A stretch of DNA of 64,000 nt from Austropuccinia psidii (lineage: Eukaryota > Basidiomycota > Pucciniomycetes > Pucciniales > Sphaerophragmiaceae): NCBI GenBank assembly GCA_023105745.1, contig JALGQZ010000018.1, positions 20,606,132 to 20,670,131 on the forward strand. Direction: 5' to 3'. The position numbers and the translations under genes are program-made. Below the pieces are notes generated by a model. The model ran no database searches. It saw only the letters and a program-made list of their open reading frames with translations, and was not told the DNA's origin. Positions 33,700-45,942 of this stretch are shown piece by piece; the stretch's first letter is position 1; every line of letters begins with the position of its first letter.

Positions 33700-34870
33700 G
33701 GAGGGTTACTCGTACTTTCTTTTTCTTGGTCCTTGTTTAACCCCCTGATGAATAATTTTTCTGTCTATTCTTCCTTTAAGTGTGTGGGTAAATGTTTTCT
33801 TCTACACCTAGAAAAAAGGGCTTTGTTCTCACAAGAATGTGTTATATGACCTACTTTTGAAAATCTGAAACATTGGGGGCTTTTTGGAAAGTAGCTTGTC
33901 TCAGGTGCATTCTGTGATATTCTGAATAGCGTTTAACAATATATATAGCTAGTTTCTATCATTGAGTTACATGATAATGAAATAATGAATTTTTTCTTGA
34001 TCTTTTGGTCCACCTACCCATATTATTTTTTAATCATTTCTTTAGTGATGTTTCTCAAATTACAGAACTCTTGTATGACTAATTCATGATTGAGATCATA
34101 GTAAATTTGCAATGAGTGTTCCAGAACCAGGAAAGGTGACTGGGAACTAATGAAACGTGGGTCAGAAAGATGAGTCCATAATTTTTCATTTTATCAAAGC
34201 GATTCTAAATGCATAATAACATTGGTGGAGAGCCTAATATATCTTGAATACTAGTTACTTATAGATTTGATTTCAATTTTCTTATTGTTTACTTTAGCAT
34301 AAATTGAGATGAGCACTTCTTTTCCTTCTTGGGAAGTTTTTTCATAGTTCATTTTTTTGAAGAGTTTTTATTCATTTTTTCTGGTTCTGATTGTTACATT
34401 ACCTCTCTTCAATAAATTTGTTACCATGTTTGGTGGTGGTGGAAGGAGGTGGCTCATTTTTTACGTGTTGTTGATTACCTTGCCTGTGAATGTTGAGGTT
34501 TTAATTGTTTCTCTGATTATTTTGTCTAATTTTCCAACTTGTATAGTCAGCTCTTAATTTTTGATAATCAATCTGTTAATTACATTACTTGAGTTGGGAG
34601 TTGTGTTTCCATCGTAAGTTCTGTTGTGAAAGCCTTGGTTCTTTTCCATTGCATTGACTCTTTATGTCATGTTTTTCAGCATCTCAATAGCTTTTTTAGT
34701 AATCAGTAATCGCATTTGTTTCAATACCAAAGTTGTCATTGGAAGCGTCTTCCATTTGGTGACGTATTTTTAAGCCATCTTTTGGGTATAGGGCTACTAG
34801 CTCTCTGTTGCCACAAGCCGAGGTAGACCTCGTGGTCAATTCAGGCGGAGTGGGTTTTGAATTTTGGGTG
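33700..34870 (-). pseudogene. LINE ORF1: Gag-like protein with zinc knuckle (broken)
   Basis: A minus-strand frame near 34,860 gives PELTTRSTSACGNRELVALY, IRHQMEDASNDNFGIETNAI, with a disordered then helical character like Tad1 ORF1. Near 33,860 CFRFSKVGHITHSCENKALF, SRCRRKH is a recognisable double zinc knuckle (C-x2-C becomes C-x2-F, then G-H-x4-C and C-x-x-R), the usual end of LINE ORF1. The middle is interrupted by stops. Confidence 0.6.
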
Positions 34871-35404
34871 ACTGCTATTTTTAAAGCTTTCTGGGAGTGG
34901 TGAGTTAAAAACTTGTATATTTAAGAAAATGGCTGGTAGAAGTTGGAAAGCCCCCCTATGCAGGTCTAGGACTGTGAAATTCAACGTATAAACTAAAGGA
35001 TGTATTTCAGTAACATTAATGCAGTGAAGAAAAAGAGATAACTGGAAATATCTAAAGGACAGTACAACGGCGATAACTTAGATAATAATAGTGAGATAAT
35101 GCAGGATAACCCTTAACGTAACACTAGTAAAAGATAATAGTAAATAAGATACTTGAAACCAACAGTAAGACAAGACTGATTTTTCTTACCACAACACACA
35201 ACACGTCGTATGAGATAAGAATAAGGATGAGTATAGAATATAAACAACAAAGAATTATAGTGATGAAACATAGGTTGACCTGAATATCAAGAGCTCTTTA
35301 TAGAGCGTGAGGTAGAGAAGCAATAGGACTAGGCAACTACCGCTTTGGCCTCAGCCGTTTGACAGAGATAACCAGAGCCGCTATCCTTAGTAGTATGTGA
35401 AACA

Positions 35405-37330
35405 CGAACACCAGCAAAGCACCTATCCATACAACTGAAAAACTTAGACGACAAATTATTTATCCAAAACTTACAGCAAAACCTCCCCCAAAACGCAACT
35501 ACAACAAGTTCTATAGAGGGGAAAGTGATAACATTAGCCTACAATAGCCAAGGAAAATGTGTTCCAACTAATCCCGCAAGATCGAAGGCCTGGTGGAATA
35601 AGGAACAACTGGATGACCTTGTCAAACTCAGAAACCGAGTAAGAAGAAAGATTCTCAGATACCAAACCAACAAATCCAAGGAAGAATACTCATTACCAAC
35701 AACTCCTCAAACAAAAGGTCTGGGAGCTCAAAAGTAGCCATTGAAGAAAATTCTTCGCTGAAAAAGGGCCTGATCACGCATATCAAGCTTACAAATTCAC
35801 AAGAAACAGACAAGAAGAAATCAGGAAGGCAACCTCATATCAGACATCTCAGAAAAATCAACACTACTATTCCATGACACCTCATTATTGAACACCACAG
35901 CATATCTCAGTGACATACCATGTCAGCAAAAACCAAGTCTTCCACCAGTTTTCCCCCAGATCACCATGGATGAAGTTGCAAATGCAATATCCAACTTGCC
36001 AAACAGGAAGGCCCCAGGGCTGGATGGTATACCAAACAAATTGATAAAATTGTCAAACCTCATCCTGACCCCAATATTAAATGAATTGAATAATCTCTGC
36101 CTCAAACAGGGACAATATCCAAGCACATGGAAGGAAGCCCAAACAGCCATCATTAGAAGAGCAGCCAAAGATGATTACACCAACCCCAATGACTATAGGC
36201 CAACAGCACTGCTGAACACCTTGGGAAAATTTTTTGAGAAGATAATCAACAACTGTTTAACACACTGGGAACATCTAACAAACTCAATCCACCCAGGACA
36301 TGGAGGAGGCAGACCTAGTAAGAGAATGAATGATGCATTTGTCACACTAGCCTCATGGATCAATCACAAGTGGAGGGAAGGAAAGATAGTTATAGGAATT
36401 TTCCTCAATGTTAAGTTGGCATAACCATCAGTTCACAAAGAAAGACTAATTTATCTCCTAGAACAAAAACATTCCCACCCTACCTATGTTACATACTTAA
36501 CTCTTTCCTTTCTGACAGAAAAACTAGCCTGAAAATTGGCAAGTTTGTATCTCAGAGGTTTGAGATACCTAATGGTTTACCACAGGGGTCCCCTTTATCA
36601 GTAACTCCCTATCTTGTCTACAACTCCAATCTGTTCCTCCCAATCCCACCATTTCTCAATGAAGACAACATCTCTATAGCCTATATCAATGGTGTTACCC
36701 ACATTTTAGCAGCTGAAACCACCCAACAAGGCCTGATCAAAGCTGAAGAGGTCATGACCAGATCCAAAAGCTGGGGCTCAAGGTACAGAGCCATTTTTAA
36801 TGATAAGAAGACTAACTTTATGATTTTCACAAGAAAAAAAACCTTTAAACAACATAACAATAGCAAACCCAACTTACACACTAAAAAAAGAAGTCAAATG
36901 GCTGGTCATCACCTTAACCCCCACCTACAAACAGTCAAGACCAAAGTTAATAACACAATAAAACAGCTAGCACAAATAATATGACCAACATTTAGACTAT
37001 GCAAGAAGGAAGCAAGAGTTTTAACCATGGCATTTGTAACAACAAGGATACTACATGGAAGTATAACTTGGTACACTAACAAAAATTGGATAACAGTGGA
37101 AAAGAAGTTGATCAATTGGTTCTTCCAAGAAATCAGGCTAAGCACAGGAATGATGAAACAAACCCATTCCCCTTTTCTCAAACTATATGGTGGACTTAGA
37201 GATTTGACAAAACAACACATTAAGCTAACCCAAAACTACCTCCATACAAAACTAACAGCACTGGTAGATTATACACACAGAACATTGATCTGGAGAGAAA
37301 TAACTGCTAACCAATGAACACACCCTTCTC
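35405..37330 (+). pseudogene. second LINE, ORF2: end of endonuclease and RT (broken)
   Basis: Starts in the endonuclease tail (NLDDKLFIQNLQQNLPQNA, then SKAWWNKEQLDDLVKLRNRV). RT at 35,888-36,424: FPQITMDEVANAISNLPNRK, APGLDGIPNKL, LCLKQGQYPSTWKEAQTAII and DDYTNPNDYRPTALLNTLGK. Motif A reads GIFLNVKLA where FLD is expected. After frame changes, QGSPLSVTPYLVYNSNL and SIAYINGVTHILAAETTQQG follow: the YVDD-type box has become YING, so both catalytic positions are lost. The thumb side (WGSRYRAIFNDKKTNFMIF) and ITWYTNKNWITVEKKL follow. The 5' end is truncated at ~35,405, back to back with the minus LINE. Confidence 0.8.
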
Positions 37331-37403
37331 CACCAAATAACCTATTGGAAAAAGACATTTTCCTATGACAACCCATCACCAGGGCTGAAACTCTGTCTCC
37401 CCT

Positions 37404-39374
37404 TGTGAACCTTTGAGATATGACCACATACCCAAAAAGGTCACAAGAAATATTTAAAATAATTATACCTTTCAAAATAATTACCTTAAAACCATAAAAC
37501 TACCATAAATAGGCATAAAACTTGGTTTAACTTAAACCCAATGAATAAAAATGTGAAATAAATTATACCATTGGATTCCCCATTGTAAAATACACATATA
37601 CCATTTTTATGGCATATCTGTAAAGTCAATATTTAATGAGTTATAAGTAATAATACCTTATAAAAAACATAAATCCTTAATTATTTCAGATACAAATGAA
37701 ACAAAATGTAAAATAAATGGTACCATTGGATTCTCCATAGATTTCCACACATAAAACAATTAAGAAGCTAATCTCCAAAGTCAATACTTAAGGAGTTAAG
37801 CTGAATATATGCACTTTTTTGGTCAATGCATATATTCAAGGATTTTAGCTAATATGTTTTGAAATATGCATGATAAAGTGATGAGCCAAAAATAAAGTCA
37901 TCACGTAATTACTGTAGGAATACAGAAATGAACTTTATTTCAAAAGTTAAAAACAAGGTTAAAACCTGTAAGAGATTATTGATTAAAATCAATAGAGCTG
38001 TTGACCACTTTGTTGTGAAAGTGGTCCAAACTTAAAAATAAGTAGACAGTCATATTCTAATAGTTCATTCTTGAAGAAAGACGTAATTTTTATTATAAAA
38101 TTCAGGGTATAACCCCTTGAAATCATGGTTTGAAGTTTAAAATATTAAATTTCAACAGAAAAGATGAGTTACAAGAAAAATCATCAAAAATAGAGTTTTG
38201 ATGATGTAATAAAATGCTCTTGGAAGCATGATAAGGCTATGCCAAGCCATTAGAATTCACTCTCCAAATTGCTGTAGCGTGTAAAACTTAGAAGTTATTA
38301 AGGATCAAAGTTTGAGCTTAATTTGATCATTTATGATCACTCACTGTAACCTTAAATTAAGCTTAACAGTCATATGAGTGATAAAATTGGTGAATAATGT
38401 TAGTTTATGATTAAAACTAATAAAATCCACAGATTTTGGGTTTCTGACAAGCCTTGACATCATCAAAACTTAGAGTTATAGTGATAACTCTAAATAATGG
38501 CATAATAATGAAATAAGATGGTTTGATTATGATGTAATCATCACCAAACCTTAAAATATTGATCAATTCCAGTGGATATGATTAGTGCATGTCTACTAGA
38601 AGCCTGTTGGACTCTAGGAGGAAGTAATTTAATATAAATAGAGCTCTTTTTACTCTATTTCCCCCTCAGATGCTTACAAAACATTAAATCATTAAATAAA
38701 AAGGCAATTTCTTTATTCTTTATATATAGAACTTTTATATTATTAAAGACCAAAGTTAATCTTATAATAATATTCATCTTTGATGTGATTATTGCAATTA
38801 TTTAATTGTTTTGTTTAAATTTCTCTTAAAAAACCTCAAATCCACATAAAATCTAGAAAATTTGTAATTTCTCTTAAATTTTTTTTGTAACTACAATTTA
38901 AATAAGTTGTATTTACATTTCTAGGCATAAAATTATTCAAAATTATTATATTAAGCATTAAAAGTAGGTTATTTCTCTTATTATAATAATTTTTCTCTAT
39001 TATTACTTTAATAATTCTATAATTAATATAAATAGTATTTATATTAATTTATAACTTTAATATTAGGAATATTATTGTTATTAATTGTTTTTTATTAATA
39101 AAAAACAGTTTTTCATGCCTTTATTATTTGTTGGTAACAATAATAAAGTGTTTTTAAATATATTAATCATCTTATATTAATATATTATTTTTTTTATAAT
39201 ATAAATTTTATTATTATATTTATTTGATAATATAATTATTTTACGCCATAATTATAATAATTCTTTATTATTATAATTATTTTTATCTTATTTATTTCAT
39301 TCATAAGGACATTCATAGTACAATAAGTAAAATATTAGTAATTTTTACTTATTGTTTCATAGTCAAACCTTACA
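37404..39374 (+). repeat. solo LTR, family C (TSD CCCCT)
   Basis: 1,971 bp from TGTGAACCTTTGAGATATGA to TCATAGTCAAACCTTACA. CCCCT occurs directly before (37,399-37,403) and after (39,375-39,379). LINE sequence resumes on the other side, so the LTR inserted between the RT and RNase H regions of an existing LINE and later lost its internal part by LTR-LTR recombination. No ORF inside. Related to the solo LTR at 56,038. Confidence 0.92.
38633..38640 (+). promoter_or_regulatory. TATA box of solo LTR-C
   Basis: TAATATAAATAGAGCTCTTTTTAC context. The equivalent place in the 56-kb LTR-C has ACATAAAAAGAGTC (~57,386). Confidence 0.5.
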
Positions 39375-39379
39375 CCCCT

Positions 39380-40390
39380 CCACATACTGCCATGGTCAAC
39401 CCAAATCATGAGCATTATCAACTCACAACTAACAAAACAACAAGCAAAAAAAGAGGTATTAGAAAAAATAAGATCATAACTAGCTGCCAACAGCCTAGTC
39501 TTCTTCACCAATGGTTCCCTCATTCCAGGTAAAGGAGGGGGAGACTTGGCCATCCTAACAAACACACACAACAAGAAAATATCATATTATGGAAAAGACT
39601 CAATCATGACAAACTTTGAAGCAGAACTACTGGCTCTCCTTCTCTGCCAGGAACTCTTACCAAACACATTTACACCTATGGCCCCCCACAGCTATTGCAA
39701 TCTTCTCAGATAGCCAGGAAGCCCTCAAAAGCACCACACTCCCAGGAAGCATCTCACAACCAAGATATTCAACAACTTCCAAAACTGGTCACAACTCTTC
39801 CTCACAAAATTCTATTGGTGTCCAGGGCACATAGGCATTCAACAAAATGAAGAAGTTGACAAACTAGCAAAAGAAGCAGCCTTCTCAGCAACAACATCTC
39901 ACCACACGCTGCATCACATCAGCATATACAGACTAAATCAAACAACAAACCAACACTCAAAAGCTCCACCTATCCTGTTGAATACAGAACTAACCAGAGT
40001 TAGATTCAAGACACTGCCAAAACTCATTATCCAAGCACTCAATCAACTAGAAAAGGGCCTTTCACCCATGATCCATCAACTATGCTCCAACCATAGCCCA
40101 CTAAATGCTTACCTGCACCAAATTAAGCAGGCGGATTCCCCAAGATGCCCACAGTGAAACACACCAGAAACCATTCCACACTACCTACTCTACTTCAGAA
40201 AATTCCAAACACAGAGAAAAGAACCAAGACAAGAAATAAGAAAACACCAAATTTGACTGAACCCAGACAGCAGCACCTCCATATTGGATTGCCCACCTGC
40301 TTTCCACATCTTGCAGATTACATCATCTTGACAAAAAGATTCCAGTATATCAAGAACTACCTCTCCCCAAAAATAACATCCCCATAACCT
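39380..40390 (+). pseudogene. second LINE, ORF2 C-terminus: RNase H and zinc motif
   Basis: Continuation of the LINE after the solo LTR. LAANSLVFFTNGSLIPGKGG is the RNase H first motif with TDG changed to TNG. TNFEAELLALLLCQEL keeps the conserved Glu. WCPGHIGIQQNEEVDKLAKE, AA is the later His/Asp motif. About 40,140, DSPRCPQ, a stop, NTPETIPHYLLYF is the C-terminal CxxC...H zinc-like motif of Tad-type ORF2. Frames change several times. Confidence 0.8.
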
Positions 40391-41086
40391 CAGAACACCA
40401 ACGACCCAAAACTCTCTTTGACTTCTTTACTAATTAATATCCCCACTCTCCATCTCTTACTAATTTCTATACTTTCCTCATTTTATTCTATGTTATTTTT
40501 TTATTTTTCTTATTCCTTTCAAACACCAATGAGACCAATTTGTAAAGTAGCCACTGACTACCTCATTCTGACTCAATCAACTTCATAAAACCCAATGCAA
40601 AACCTTAGCTGGACAAATTGGAAGCAGTGTTAGGATAATAGGACTTGAAACCATGAAGCCCCCAAATCTCTGGGCACTTACCCTCACACTCAAATTAGGG
40701 GATGACCTGACCACCATCCTCCTACAACCAAGACCCAACCCCAAACATACTCCATCACCTCAAAGTGGCTTGATGACCCACTCCAAACAAATACCCAAAC
40801 ACATGGAATTTGAGACACACCCTAAAACATAACCCAATCTACCCCAGAGGGCGGAAAGGTGGAGGGAACTATTACCCCTAACACTGTGGAAGATTCAACC
40901 AGTACCCAAGCTTAACACCAGAACCAAACATCACAATCTTCAACATGTCCAGAACTAGGGACATGTATGGAAAGTCAGATGGCTAACATTCACTTGTAAA
41001 TAGTTGATCCCTAAAAATTGTATTGCAAGCTTGTAAATAGATTTTATAGTGTGGTATGTGAAATCAATAACACTTTAAAAAAAAGA
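40391..41086 (+). other. LINE 3' UTR with short poly(A)
   Basis: Non-coding sequence following ORF2, ending in CAATAACACTTTAAAAAAAAG at ~41,086. Composition changes abruptly just beyond it to the GC-richer host region. CAACATGTCC/GGGACATGT words at ~40,945-40,975 form a small inverted repeat. Confidence 0.6.
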
Positions 41087-41557
41087 ATACCAACAGAGTC
41101 AGACTGAAGGGCATTTGAAGGTATGGCCAATTGAATATGCATGTTCCAAAACCAATCACGTGCTGGTCGGCGGGGTGTGTCGCAGACTCGGAGTTGACGA
41201 CGCGCCGGCGGAGCTGAGTAGACGGAACGACGCCAGATTTAGACAACATCCATCATCAACGGAATCAGGAAATGATCTTTCGAGTCTGTAGAGCTTAACC
41301 AGCATGCCAATCGATTTGAGCTAAGCGTCACGGCTGCATCAAGATATCTGGTTCAGGATCCATCTCCGAGATTTCTTGCAACAGTCCAACATCTCACCAA
41401 TCGCGGGACCATCCATTCAGCTGGCTTCATATCCTTTCTTTTCAACGTGCTGGCCAAATCGCTGCATTGAAATCTCGACAACGTCCTGAGCTTATAACCT
41501 TTACGCATCTCCAAATAAGCAAGAGCCCAACTTTTTTAGTTATACCAATCTGATTTC
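41087..41557 (+). promoter_or_regulatory. upstream region of the host gene
   Basis: GC-rich compared with everything around it (GGTCGGCGGGG, GACGCGCCGGCGGAGC near 41,165-41,215). It lacks repeats seen elsewhere in the window and probably holds promoter and 5' UTR. No TATA box is evident. Confidence 0.4.
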
Positions 41558-43040
41558 ATGAATTCTCATTCGTTGGACCGTCGGCAGCAAGCGTTCCCGT
41601 CTGGTGGCGGGGCAGCCGTGCAAGCCTGGGCTTTGCGTGCTAGGGTATTGGGCCTTGATCCCGCGATGCCTAATGATTTGATAGCGTATGTTCATGTTGC
41701 TCCTGGAAATTTAAAATGTAACTATCGGTAACTGATTCTTGCGTTTCTGATCGTCCTTGCATCTTACAAGCTCGATGCTTTTTTCGATTCTCTTCGCCGT
41801 CCTTGCCGGTGCTTGCGTATTCGCGGGGCGTGCCCGACCTTATCGCACGCTATCAATGTATACTTTATTTGCGGCTTCCGTTTTACTCTTCCTAGCCTTT
41901 GCCATCAGAGCTGGAATCGCGAATTCAACCCTGCCCACTAGGACGAGTTTCATCGTCGAATGTCTATTTTTAGTTTTGGCTCAATTATGCATTGTTAGTG
42001 GGCAGCCCGATTTCCCGTCAGCCTTAATGACATAAGCCTTGCTGATGATGAGTGCCACTTATTGAACTGGCTTTTACTAGTTGGATGTCTGGATAATGCG
42101 TAGCCGTGATGAGCTTATTGACTTTTTAGAGTTTGTAAGTCCGCGCTGCATCAATCCTTTAGGGCGCAATGTGCTTATTTCCTGACTGCAAATCTTGACA
42201 TGAATTTTGCAGGATAAGAAAATTGAATTGCGCGGAGATGCGAAATTTAGAGACTCAATTCGAGGCGCTCTCTTCAATTCAGAGACCCGGTTTGCCTTCG
42301 TGGCGAGGTTAATCATATTGCCCTTGTGTCTTCTATTGTATCTGATTGGTTACATTACCTTGCCAGACCTAGCAACTGAACTACCCAATACTCACAGCTC
42401 TCGCCTTCGAGGTGCGTCTTAATAAATTTGTCCGATAAACAACTCTGGATTGCTGATTGAATAAGTCTACTCAGGGACTGCGAGTTTTCTAACCCTATTT
42501 CTTCTTGCAATGATGAATGTTACCATGATTGGTAGCGCCTGCTTGGAAAAACCGCACTGGATACCACAAGTCATTCTTTTCGGAACAGCAGCCATGTTAT
42601 GGCTTCCCGCGTTATGTGAGTTGCCAATCATAGGACTGGATTCCAATCAGTCTTTGTTGAAACATTTTCTTCGCTGACTGTCGTGTGTCTTTAGATGCAT
42701 TTTGCCTCATTGCTATTGTAAGTCAAATACAAGCGTCATTATTTCCGCTTGACTTTTAGCATGGGACTCACTCGCACAACATTTGCCTCGCCGGTCACTT
42801 TTTTTGGTGTTCAAATGGATCCAAAACCAAAAGACAGTAGATTCTTCATCAATAGTTCAATCAACAGCTTTCTTTTATGCTGGCTTTGGTTTTGCGCATG
42901 CCGTTGCTATCATGACTTTAATTGCTATGAACCGTATGAAACGCCTATGGGTGTATCGCGTTGGTCCTGACTTTCAGCCTGACGGTGGACCTCCGCCGCC
43001 ACGGCCGTCAGTGCAAATTATTATTCAAGTTTTTCTTTGA
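41558..43040 (+). CDS. host gene: seven-TM membrane protein of unknown function
   Basis: The only intron-bearing host gene. Proposed exons: 41,558-41,685; 41,771-41,993; 42,081-42,134; 42,213-42,411; 42,475-42,615; 42,760-43,040. All introns start GT and end AG (e.g. GTTAGT...ACTAG, GTAAGT...TGCAG, GTGCGT...CTCAG). This gives 341 residues in frame. Hydrophobic segments lie at about 45-65 (MLFSILFAVLAGACVFAG), 72-93, 102-122, 163-185 (FVARLIILPLCLLLYLIGYI), 203-225, 230-250 and 293-312 (FFYAGFGFAHAVAIMTLIAM). The C-terminal tail is P-rich. A seven-TM layout suggests a receptor-like or Rta1-like fungal integral membrane protein, but no family signature is certain. A 23-nt candidate micro-exon (42,695-42,717) sits in the last intron; including it shifts the frame. 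An alternative last exon near 43,097 is possible. Confidence 0.7.
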
Positions 43041-43889
43041 GAATTTGCTTTTTTAGGGTAAATTTGATTGATCTTGTTTGCTCTTCGTTCTTTTAGGTTC
43101 TATTATCTCCCTCCGGGAGTGGTCCGTGAAGAAACCTAAGCAAAACCAGCCTTTTCATTCAATTTTACCATTGGATTTGCCTGCCTCGAGTTTACTGTAT
43201 TATTATGTATATTATCGTGCTTGACTTCTCACAAGGACAGCAAAGTTGTGCTGACTTAATCCTTTTGCAAAGTGTCAAATCAAAACCGCCCGTACCCGGT
43301 TGGCAGCTCCCAAGACATGCCATTGATGTAATGCTTGAAACAATTAAAAAGAGGTGATGCCTCAGGCTAACCTTCCTAATGACCCATTGCGTATTTGCAA
43401 AATCACTTTGCCCTCCCCTCCTACCACATCCTAAACCCTGATCTGCTTCACCAAGATTTGTTCTTGACTTTTTACTTGTAAGAAAGGAGATGCAACTTTG
43501 CAAAGAAGGCAACTTACAAACCATTTTTTTGGGCGTGACAAATGGGTTCTCTATTCCTGAACCTGTGGCTGAGTGGTAAGAGCATCTCCACCAGTGTCGC
43601 TAAATAGTGAGATTTCACAGTTTAGTGCCTCCTGTGTCCAAAATCCATCCCCACCAGCATTGCTAAAGCCAAATTTTATTTAGCTACATAGCTAAAAAAG
43701 GACCTTGGGTTGCCAGATCTGGTAACCCATCAATATGTGTGAAACTTGTGTTTGGAACATCCAAACCATCACTCAACCACCCCTACTCAATTAGAAAAAA
43801 AAACTCTTTCTGTGAAAGTGACAATTTGCCTCCCCAGAGACCTATGCTGCAATTTTGCATTGCACATCAAGAAGCCATCTCACAGAAGC
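43041..43889. other. host gene 3' flank; short repeat with an A-box-like word
   Basis: Non-coding. CATCTCCACCAGTGTCGCTAAA (43,583) and CATCCCCACCAGCATTGCTAAA (43,646) are a diverged direct repeat 63 bp apart, preceded by TGGCTGAGTGG (43,566-43,576), which fits a pol III A-box, but there is no B-box or cloverleaf. A 110-residue minus-strand frame (43,192-43,524) shows no domain. Confidence 0.4.
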
Positions 43890-44149
43890 AGGGAGGGGTC
43901 ACCTCTGGGTAAAAATATTTTAACTCAACTCCAAATAAGATTAAATTAAGTTCTTAGTATTTTCTGTGCAAAAGTTGAAAATCCTCAAAACCTTAATTTA
44001 ACTCACATCACATGTTGTGTTAACCATCAACTTTTGTTTTATAATTGAGGTGTTGTGTTTAGTTTAGAAGTTATGAGCAATTGAAGTATTTTCAATTGAA
44101 ATGTCAAAATGTGTGCGTGTATTACATAAGTGAGCTTTAATTTACATAT
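43890..44149 (+). repeat. 5' LTR of gypsy A, first preserved piece
   Basis: Matches 54,638-54,896 of the 3' LTR: GGGGTCACCTCTGGGTAAAAA, then ATCCTCAAAACCTTAA and GTCAAAATGTG. The first ~355 bp of the LTR, including its TG end, are missing at 43,890, so no TSD for the whole element can be read. It ends in ATAT at the insertion site of LTR-D. Confidence 0.88.
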
Positions 44150-45406
44150 TGTGGGAACTCCTCTGTGTGTGGGATAAAATGAGGCAGTACCTGGAAGGGG
44201 AAATTACAAGAAAACAGTTTTGAATTTCTGTTTGAGACATGTAATTCTTGCTCTTCTTGTGTGCTAGAATAATATAGACTGCCCTTCCTAATATGCTCAG
44301 TTATCTTTACTGAGTTCACCAAATCAATTTTATTATTGATAGTGGCTTGATCAGAAAATATTTTACTCAAAAATCTCTAATCAGACTTTGCTCTACTCAA
44401 AACAATTGTTATTCAAAACCTCAACAAATGAATTCTTTTTAAAACTTTCAGCAGGCTGATTGGATTCCACCAAACAATTGTACAGCAATATATAAAATAA
44501 TATAATAATAAATATAAATAAATAACATTAAACACTATTTTATAATACAAAACCACAAAATCTTCTTTTCTTGATTATTCTTGAGTAAATATAGGAACTA
44601 ATAGCTAAAATAACAACCATATTCAATTATCTGAACTATCAAAGTTGAAAAGGATCAGAAATATCTTTCAAGCCCTTTGTGATGTGATGGATAGGCTAAT
44701 ATTCTAATAAGTGCTAATAATATAGTATAATATGGGTAATTCATTGTTATATTTGGTTTTCTGTTGTAATAATAAACTATATAATCTTTTCTGAGTTGTT
44801 TATAGTAATAATAGCTAGCTGTTATAGATTCAATATTAATTTGAACTAAACACCAAAGCATTTCATTTAATTTTGTTTTTTTCTGTTCCTTGATGATAAT
44901 TTATTAGGTATTACCCAATGAATACAAATCCACTTTTAGTTTAAAATTAGTAAAATTACTCCAGTTGTGCAAGCTTTCTTTCAAAAAAGGTAAAATTACT
45001 CTCTTTGAGGAAGTTTACAGCAAAAACTACCTCAAAACTAATTTAAAACAATTGGGCTTTATTTTAAAGCCTTCAAAATTACTTTTGGGTTTATGTTTTT
45101 CTTTTAAAACTCTCTAAAAGTTACTATTAAGGCTTGAACAGTAAACTCCAGAGACAACTTGCTCCTGAACTTCAAGCTTTAAGATCCTAATTAAATAAAG
45201 ACCTTTTCTTCTTTCTAGTAAGGGATGAATTAAGGTCCTTTGACACTATGGGTTTTCTTGATCTATGTCAACAACAAACCCCAGTTACTAGGCTTAATTT
45301 ATCAAATAAATTTCTAGTATAACCTCCTAGAAGAGGGATCAGAAAAAATAAATTCAATTTACAATTTCCAGATGGGGAAAGGGGAAAAATTGGGAGAGAG
45401 GGCCTT

Positions 45407-45414
45407 TATTTATA
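45407..45414 (-). promoter_or_regulatory. TATA box of solo LTR-D
   Basis: Minus strand GGCTATAAATAAAGGCCCTC, conserved with 5,877. Confidence 0.55.
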
Positions 45415-45942
45415 GCCGTGGGGCCCTTCATAGGAGTGCAAAAAAGAGGGGACTTTGAAATTTTCAGCCTTTGGTGGCTTTGCAAAGCTGTGCGAACTTT
45501 AATTTTTGGGTTTGCAGGGGAAATGTGCAGTGACGTGACACAAGTCTAGATTTCTGACCAATCAGATTGCTTCACTTCCCTTTTCATAATGATGTGACAT
45601 GTTTCTGACCAATCACATCAATTCATTCTTATCTCACCTATTCACGCGACATGTGGCTGTGAAATACAGTCAAATCTTAATTTCTGGCCCTGGAACCCTT
45701 ATCTCCATGAATTGCTCAATTGATTACTAATCTGTCAGCTTCTTTTGCCAGATTATAGTTCTTGGGCCTTTGAGGGATGACTTGGTGGTTAAGTTTCACA
45801 TTGGACTGACTAGCTGTATTCCTTGTTGGCCTGTATTACCTGTATTCTTCCTGAAAATGCCTAAATCTTCTGAAATCTTCCCAAAACTTCCTAAAACTTC
45901 CAGAAATTTCATTTTTCCGAAATTCCCAATTTTTAGAATGTT

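Larger units (their letters stand above)
29953..35400 (-). mobile_element. LINE (Tad1-like non-LTR retrotransposon), minus strand, decayed
   Basis: Minus-strand element read from pieces: probable 5' UTR (35,400-34,900, with CTATAAAGAGC at ~35,295), ORF1 with a zinc-knuckle region (34,870-33,780), an intervening K/E-rich segment (33,400-33,110), and ORF2 with RT (32,130-~30,900) and an RNase H-like piece (30,467-30,652). The T-rich look of the plus strand is the complement of an A-rich LINE coding strand. Stops are frequent in every frame, so it is old. The 3' end and poly(A) next to the LTR-C fragment at 29,952 are not clear. Confidence 0.65.

Noticed and set aside
41064..41249. 61-residue minus-strand ORF over the host promoter
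   Set aside because: Ends in the LINE poly(A) and has no conserved feature.
43192..43524. 110-residue minus-strand ORF downstream of the host gene
   Set aside because: No domain, no splice or composition evidence, overlaps the likely 3' UTR of the plus-strand gene.
43566..43640. tRNA gene
   Set aside because: A-box-like TGGCTGAGTGG only; no acceptor stem, T-arm or B-box.
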